Assembly (NCBI GenBank): GCA_041742635.1
Contig: JBGSIF010000376.1
Span: 1-25,833, forward strand
Source of the DNA: JTS-AC122 sp041742635
GTDB lineage: Bacteria; Planctomycetota; Phycisphaerae; Phycisphaerales; UBA1924
Direction: 5' to 3'
Length of the DNA: 25,833 bases
Below are positions 23,434-25,833 of the stretch, one piece after another (within the stretch, counting starts at the first letter, position 1; the number at the start of each line of letters is the position of its first letter). A program made the translations under genes and the position numbers. The notes beneath the pieces were generated by a model. That model worked only from the letters and a program-made list of their open reading frames with translations. It had not been told where the DNA came from and made no database searches.

Positions 23434-24873
23434 TTAGACGCAGCCGGCGAAGAAGCAGCCGAGGAAGTCGAAGAAGTCCTGGCTGTTGGTCATGCCGTCG
23501 GTGTTGAAATCGGCATCGCCGGAGAAGAAGGCGGCGACGAAGTCGAAGAAGTCCTGGCTATCCAGGACGCCGCTGGCGTTGAAGTCGCACGGGCAGGGGG
23601 TGACGACGGGGATGCCGACGCGGAAGGCCATCGTCTGGGCGGCGCCGCCGGCGACGGAAACGGTGCCGATGAAGTAGGCGGTGATGCTGCCGGCGGAACG
23701 GGCGGAGAGGGTGAGGGAAGCGATGCCGGTGAAAGCGGTGAAGACGGCGTCCGGCTCGGCGACGCCGTCGCCGGTGAGGTCCACGGTGTCCCCTTCGCGG
23801 ACAATGATGTCGCCGTTGACGATGAGGGTCTCGAGGGTGTTGTTGACGGTGTCCCAGATGACGGCCCAGTCGCCGTTGGCATTGAGGTACGCGCCTTCGA
23901 TATCGCCCTGCACGGTGTCGGCACCGATGACAGCGCCGTCGCGCATGATCATGGTGCCATTGAGCATGACGAACTCGTCGGCGGCGGCGGCGGCGTTGGT
24001 GTCGCCGGTGACAAGCCAATCGCCGGCGTCGTTGATGCCCATGGAGTCGAAGGCCTGGTAGAGTTCGGTGCCGTTGCCGCCGACGGACGTCGGGACGAGG
24101 GTGCCTTCACGCAAGACGCTCCCTCCGGCCATGGCGGCGGAGCCGTTCATGACGAGTGCGGAGTCGGCCGTCGTCGCCCCGGTGAGGACGACGGGTGCGA
24201 GGTAGTTCATGCCGTTGCTGGAAACGCGGAAGTCGAAATCGACGGCGGTGGCGGTGTTGATGGCTTCGGCGTACCCGGGTACGAAGTCGCCGCCGAGGAG
24301 GATCACGGCGTCTGAGTTTCCGCCGGTGAAGAGACCGCGGTTCTGTGTCGAGCCTCCTTGGATGTTGGTGATGCCGCCGACGAACCAGACGTTGCCATCG
24401 GCGGTGATGCTGGGGCGGCTGCCGAAGCGCCAGAACTGGCCGGGGAGGATGGGGTGCGGGTGCCGCTCGACGGCGACGGGGGTGCCGTCGCGGAAGATGG
24501 AGTCGAGGCCGGTGAAGGCGTCTTCAGTGACGGTGGGGCTGTACCCGACGGTCGCGTCGCCGATGCCGAAGAAACCTTCGAAAGCGGATTGGGAGATGGT
24601 GCCGAAGGTGCCCTCGGTAGCGAGGACGCCGGAGGGGCCGCCGGTGAAGTTGCCGACGAAACGGCTGAGGGTGTCGCTGCAGTTGACGCCGAGGGCGTAG
24701 CCGCCGACCTGGTTGACGGCGGTCTGGGTGATGGAGGAGACCGTGGCGCCGGTGTCGGTGATGACGTCGCCGACGCGGAGGATCGCGGTGGCGGTCTGGG
24801 CCTGCGCCACGCCCGCGGCGGCGAGGAGAGCGGGGATACCGAAGCCGACGGCGAGATGGATCGTTGAACGCAT
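23434..24873 (-). CDS. Secreted repeat protein with GC-type dockerin C-terminus
   Basis: 479 residues. A signal peptide spans about 1-26 (MRSTIHLAVGFGIPALLAAAGVAQAQ). The body contains short beta repeats with an N/D-x-x-G-D-W-type core (ITADGNVWFVGG, INDAGDWLVTG, LNANGDWAVIW) and repeated VLREGTLVP/IMRDGAVIG/IVREGDTVD strands. This suggests a propeller-like or solenoid fold common in large planctomycete exported proteins. No enzyme motif is seen. The C-terminus is CPCDFN followed by two dockerin-like repeats (DSQDFFDFVAAFF and NSQDFFDFLGCFF), ending GCV instead of the exact GC. The layout matches the protein at 7633-10503, so both probably share one sorting route. A GAGG ribosome site precedes ATG 24873, and a promoter and leader hairpin lie upstream. 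Confidence 0.88.
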   Translation of the reverse strand: MRSTIHLAVGFGIPALLAAAGVAQAQTATAILRVGDVITDTGATVSSITQTAVNQVGGYALGVNCSDTLSRFVGNFTGGPSGVLATEGTFGTISQSAFEGFFGIGDATVGYSPTVTEDAFTGLDSIFRDGTPVAVERHPHPILPGQFWRFGSRPSITADGNVWFVGGITNIQGGSTQNRGLFTGGNSDAVILLGGDFVPGYAEAINTATAVDFDFRVSSNGMNYLAPVVLTGATTADSALVMNGSAAMAGGSVLREGTLVPTSVGGNGTELYQAFDSMGINDAGDWLVTGDTNAAAAADEFVMLNGTMIMRDGAVIGADTVQGDIEGAYLNANGDWAVIWDTVNNTLETLIVNGDIIVREGDTVDLTGDGVAEPDAVFTAFTGIASLTLSARSAGSITAYFIGTVSVAGGAAQTMAFRVGIPVVTPCPCDFNASGVLDSQDFFDFVAAFFSGDADFNTDGMTNSQDFFDFLGCFFAGCV

Positions 24874-24904
24874 GGTGGAACCTCGTTGAAAAAAGGGACC
24901 GATG

Positions 24905-24924
24905 GCCGCCGCCGATGCGGCGGC
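24905..24924 (-). repeat. Leader hairpin of the second dockerin gene
   Basis: GCCGCCGC (24905-24912) and GCGGCGGC (24917-24924) form a perfect 8-bp GC stem with a CGAT loop. It lies between the candidate promoter and the ribosome site, so it would be at the 5' end of the mRNA. Confidence 0.5.
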
Positions 24925-24939
24925 AAAGCACGTCTATGG

Positions 24940-24968
24940 AGACTAATCCACAAACGGGGTTGCGTCAA
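24940..24968 (-). promoter_or_regulatory. Candidate promoter for the second dockerin gene
   Basis: On the minus strand TTGACG (24968-24963, 5 of 6 to the -35 consensus) and TAGTCT (24945-24940, a weak -10) are 17 bases apart, about 67 bases before the ATG at 24873. Confidence 0.45.
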
Positions 24969-25002
24969 GACGAATGAGCGCGGGAGCGTGTTGTTTACGG
25001 CG

Positions 25003-25051
25003 GGTGGCCCTGAAGTCCGAAGTGGCACCGAAGTCGTCTCGGGCTTCGGTG
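25003..25051. repeat. Hairpin repeat (copy 2)
   Basis: This stretch begins GGTGGCCC-TGAAGTC and continues to TGGCACCGAAGTCGTC, closely matching the first arm of the hairpin at 542-580. It then forms its own hairpin: CACCGAAG (25026-25033) with CTTCGGTG (25044-25051). It lies in a gene-free stretch (24969-25464), upstream of the second dockerin gene. Confidence 0.6.
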
Positions 25052-25212
25052 TCTTTGGGTGGGCACGGGGTATTTGAGGCGAGGCAGATTGCCGACGTGA
25101 TCCTCGCGCGCAGTCACATCTCCGCGGCTCCTTCGATCATGTCATCTTGAGAGACCGGCCAGCGGCCCGACCTTGCGGAAGAAATCCTACAGTCACAGCG
25201 AATCAAACGCCC

Positions 25213-25247
25213 GACCCCCGACCCGCGACCCGCGACCCGCGACCCGC
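25213..25247. repeat. Tandem 7-base repeat, five units
   Basis: Five head-to-tail units, one GACCCCC followed by four GACCCGC. The units are too short and have no spacers, so this is a microsatellite-like tract, not a CRISPR array. It is in a non-coding gap. Confidence 0.85.
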
Positions 25248-25377
25248 AAAGCCGGGCGAGTGCCACGGTATGCCGTCCTCGGCAAGCCATGTCCGCATGA
25301 GTTGCCCGACGACGCCACCATCCCAAAATGGCTTGGCGCAACAGCAACCAAACCAGCCACCCGCCGATGAGAAGAAC

Positions 25378-25409
25378 AAGCGGCGCGCGGGCGATCCCGC
25401 GTGCCGCTT
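25378..25409 (-). terminator. Intrinsic terminator for the fibronectin-III-like gene
   Basis: A 14-bp stem (25378-25391 with 25396-25409, one G-T wobble) closes a CGAT loop. On the minus strand GTTCTTCTC follows. It lies 55 bases beyond the stop of the partial gene at 25465. Confidence 0.78.
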
Positions 25410-25420
25410 GCCTGCAACTG

Positions 25421-25460
25421 GATCCCTCGATCCCTCGATCCCTCGATCCCTTGATCCCTT
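25421..25460. repeat. Tandem 8-base repeat, five units
   Basis: Three GATCCCTC units and two GATCCCTT units run head to tail. The tract lies between the stop codon of the partial gene at 25465 and its terminator, so it is transcribed in the 3' untranslated region. Confidence 0.88.
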
Positions 25461-25464
25461 CCCA

Positions 25465-25833
25465 CTACGCCGCCGCCATCTTCTCGCCCGTGCTCATGCT
25501 GGCGATGGTCAACTGACCACCCTCTCCGACGCGGCCGAAGTTGACGACGAGGATGGCGGAGACCGGCCCGGCGGAGCCGGCGCGGCGGCCCTGCACGGTG
25601 TATTCGACGCGGTCGGGGCCGGCGAAGAAACTATTGTCCACGAAACGTTTCTCGCCGACGGCATCGACGAACATAAATGGTTGGTCCGGGTCGGTGCGGC
25701 GGCTAATAACATACGTCGTGCCCGTCGCGCCGCGCGGGTTGGTGGCCTTCCAGCGCAGTTCGAGCGCACCCGAGGTCGGATCGATGGTGACGCCCAGGTC
25801 CGTGGGCTGCGCGGGCGCGGGGACGGGGGTTGG
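25465..25833 (-). CDS. C-terminal part of a fibronectin-III-like protein (5' end outside window)
   Basis: The frame is open from the window edge to TAG/TGA-type stop at 25465, giving 122 visible residues. A Pro/Ala linker (PTPVPAPAQP) is followed by one domain of about 90 residues with fibronectin type III features: VTIDPTSGALELRWKATNP, then TTYVISRRTDPDQPF, FVDNSFFAGPDRVEYTVQGRRAGSAGPVS and a final strand ILVVNFG. The conserved Trp of strand B (LRWKA) and Tyr of strand F (VEYTV) are present. The domain is usually a spacer or binding module; the main function lies in the missing N-terminal part. A short tail (TIASMSTGEKMAAA) follows, with no membrane anchor or sorting signal. Confidence 0.8.
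   Translation of the reverse strand, partial: PTPVPAPAQPTDLGVTIDPTSGALELRWKATNPRGATGTTYVISRRTDPDQPFMFVDAVGEKRFVDNSFFAGPDRVEYTVQGRRAGSAGPVSAILVVNFGRVGEGGQLTIASMSTGEKMAAA

Noticed and set aside
25114..25347. 77-codon minus frame in the repeat-rich gap
   Set aside because: It reads through the 7-base repeat tract, has Arg/Gly-rich content and no ribosome site.
25213..25460. CRISPR array
   Set aside because: Units are 7-8 bases without spacers, and there are no cas genes.

Overview
The window looks like chromosomal DNA of a high-GC planctomycete, most likely class Phycisphaerae. The clearest signs are two secreted proteins with duplicated GC-type dockerin ends (repeated NSQDFFDF motif after a CPCD motif; one ends exactly in Gly-Cys), a heme peroxidase with a PEP-CTERM-like tail (VPAPG, hydrophobic stretch, RRRR), an H-X9-DG-type prepilin protein, and lipid A acyltransferase and TolC-type genes of a Gram-negative envelope. 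The lineage is inferred from protein style, not from a marker-gene comparison.

Layout. 1-137 is one end of an IS3-family insertion sequence (minus strand) abutting a probable gene remnant (145-528). 529-823 holds strong inverted repeats and a candidate promoter, then recO and a GH2 beta-mannosidase run on plus. A VKOR-DsbA-DsbA fusion meets the mannosidase tail-to-tail (minus). After tRNA-Val comes a minus-strand cluster of a stand-alone response regulator and two small uncharacterised genes. A large secreted dockerin protein (7633-10503, plus) ends at a shared hairpin terminator facing a lipid A acyltransferase (minus). Next are a membrane-anchored coiled-coil protein with a BRCT-like end (minus), rlmN (plus), a myeloperoxidase-like secreted peroxidase (minus), tRNA-Ile with its own promoter and terminator, and a TolC-like outer membrane lipoprotein (minus). 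A divergent GH35-family protein (plus) is followed by a prepilin-like protein (plus), a second dockerin protein (minus), a repeat-rich gap, and the C-terminal part of a fibronectin-III-like protein cut by the window end (minus).

How the genes relate. Most are single transcription units, many convergent with hairpin terminators between them. The theme is the envelope and extracytoplasmic space: disulfide formation, lipid A acylation, outer membrane channel, pseudopilin, sorted surface proteins and a secreted peroxidase. Two intracellular-looking glycoside hydrolases add polysaccharide breakdown. RecO and RlmN are housekeeping.

Most worth a second look: the GH35 protein with an altered active site (Asp at the nucleophile position), the VKOR fusion whose second thioredoxin domain has lost its CxxC, the coiled-coil/BRCT-like membrane protein, the response-regulator cluster with two unknown small proteins, and a hairpin repeat family with copies at both ends of the window. 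I found no CRISPR array, prophage or recognisable defence island.
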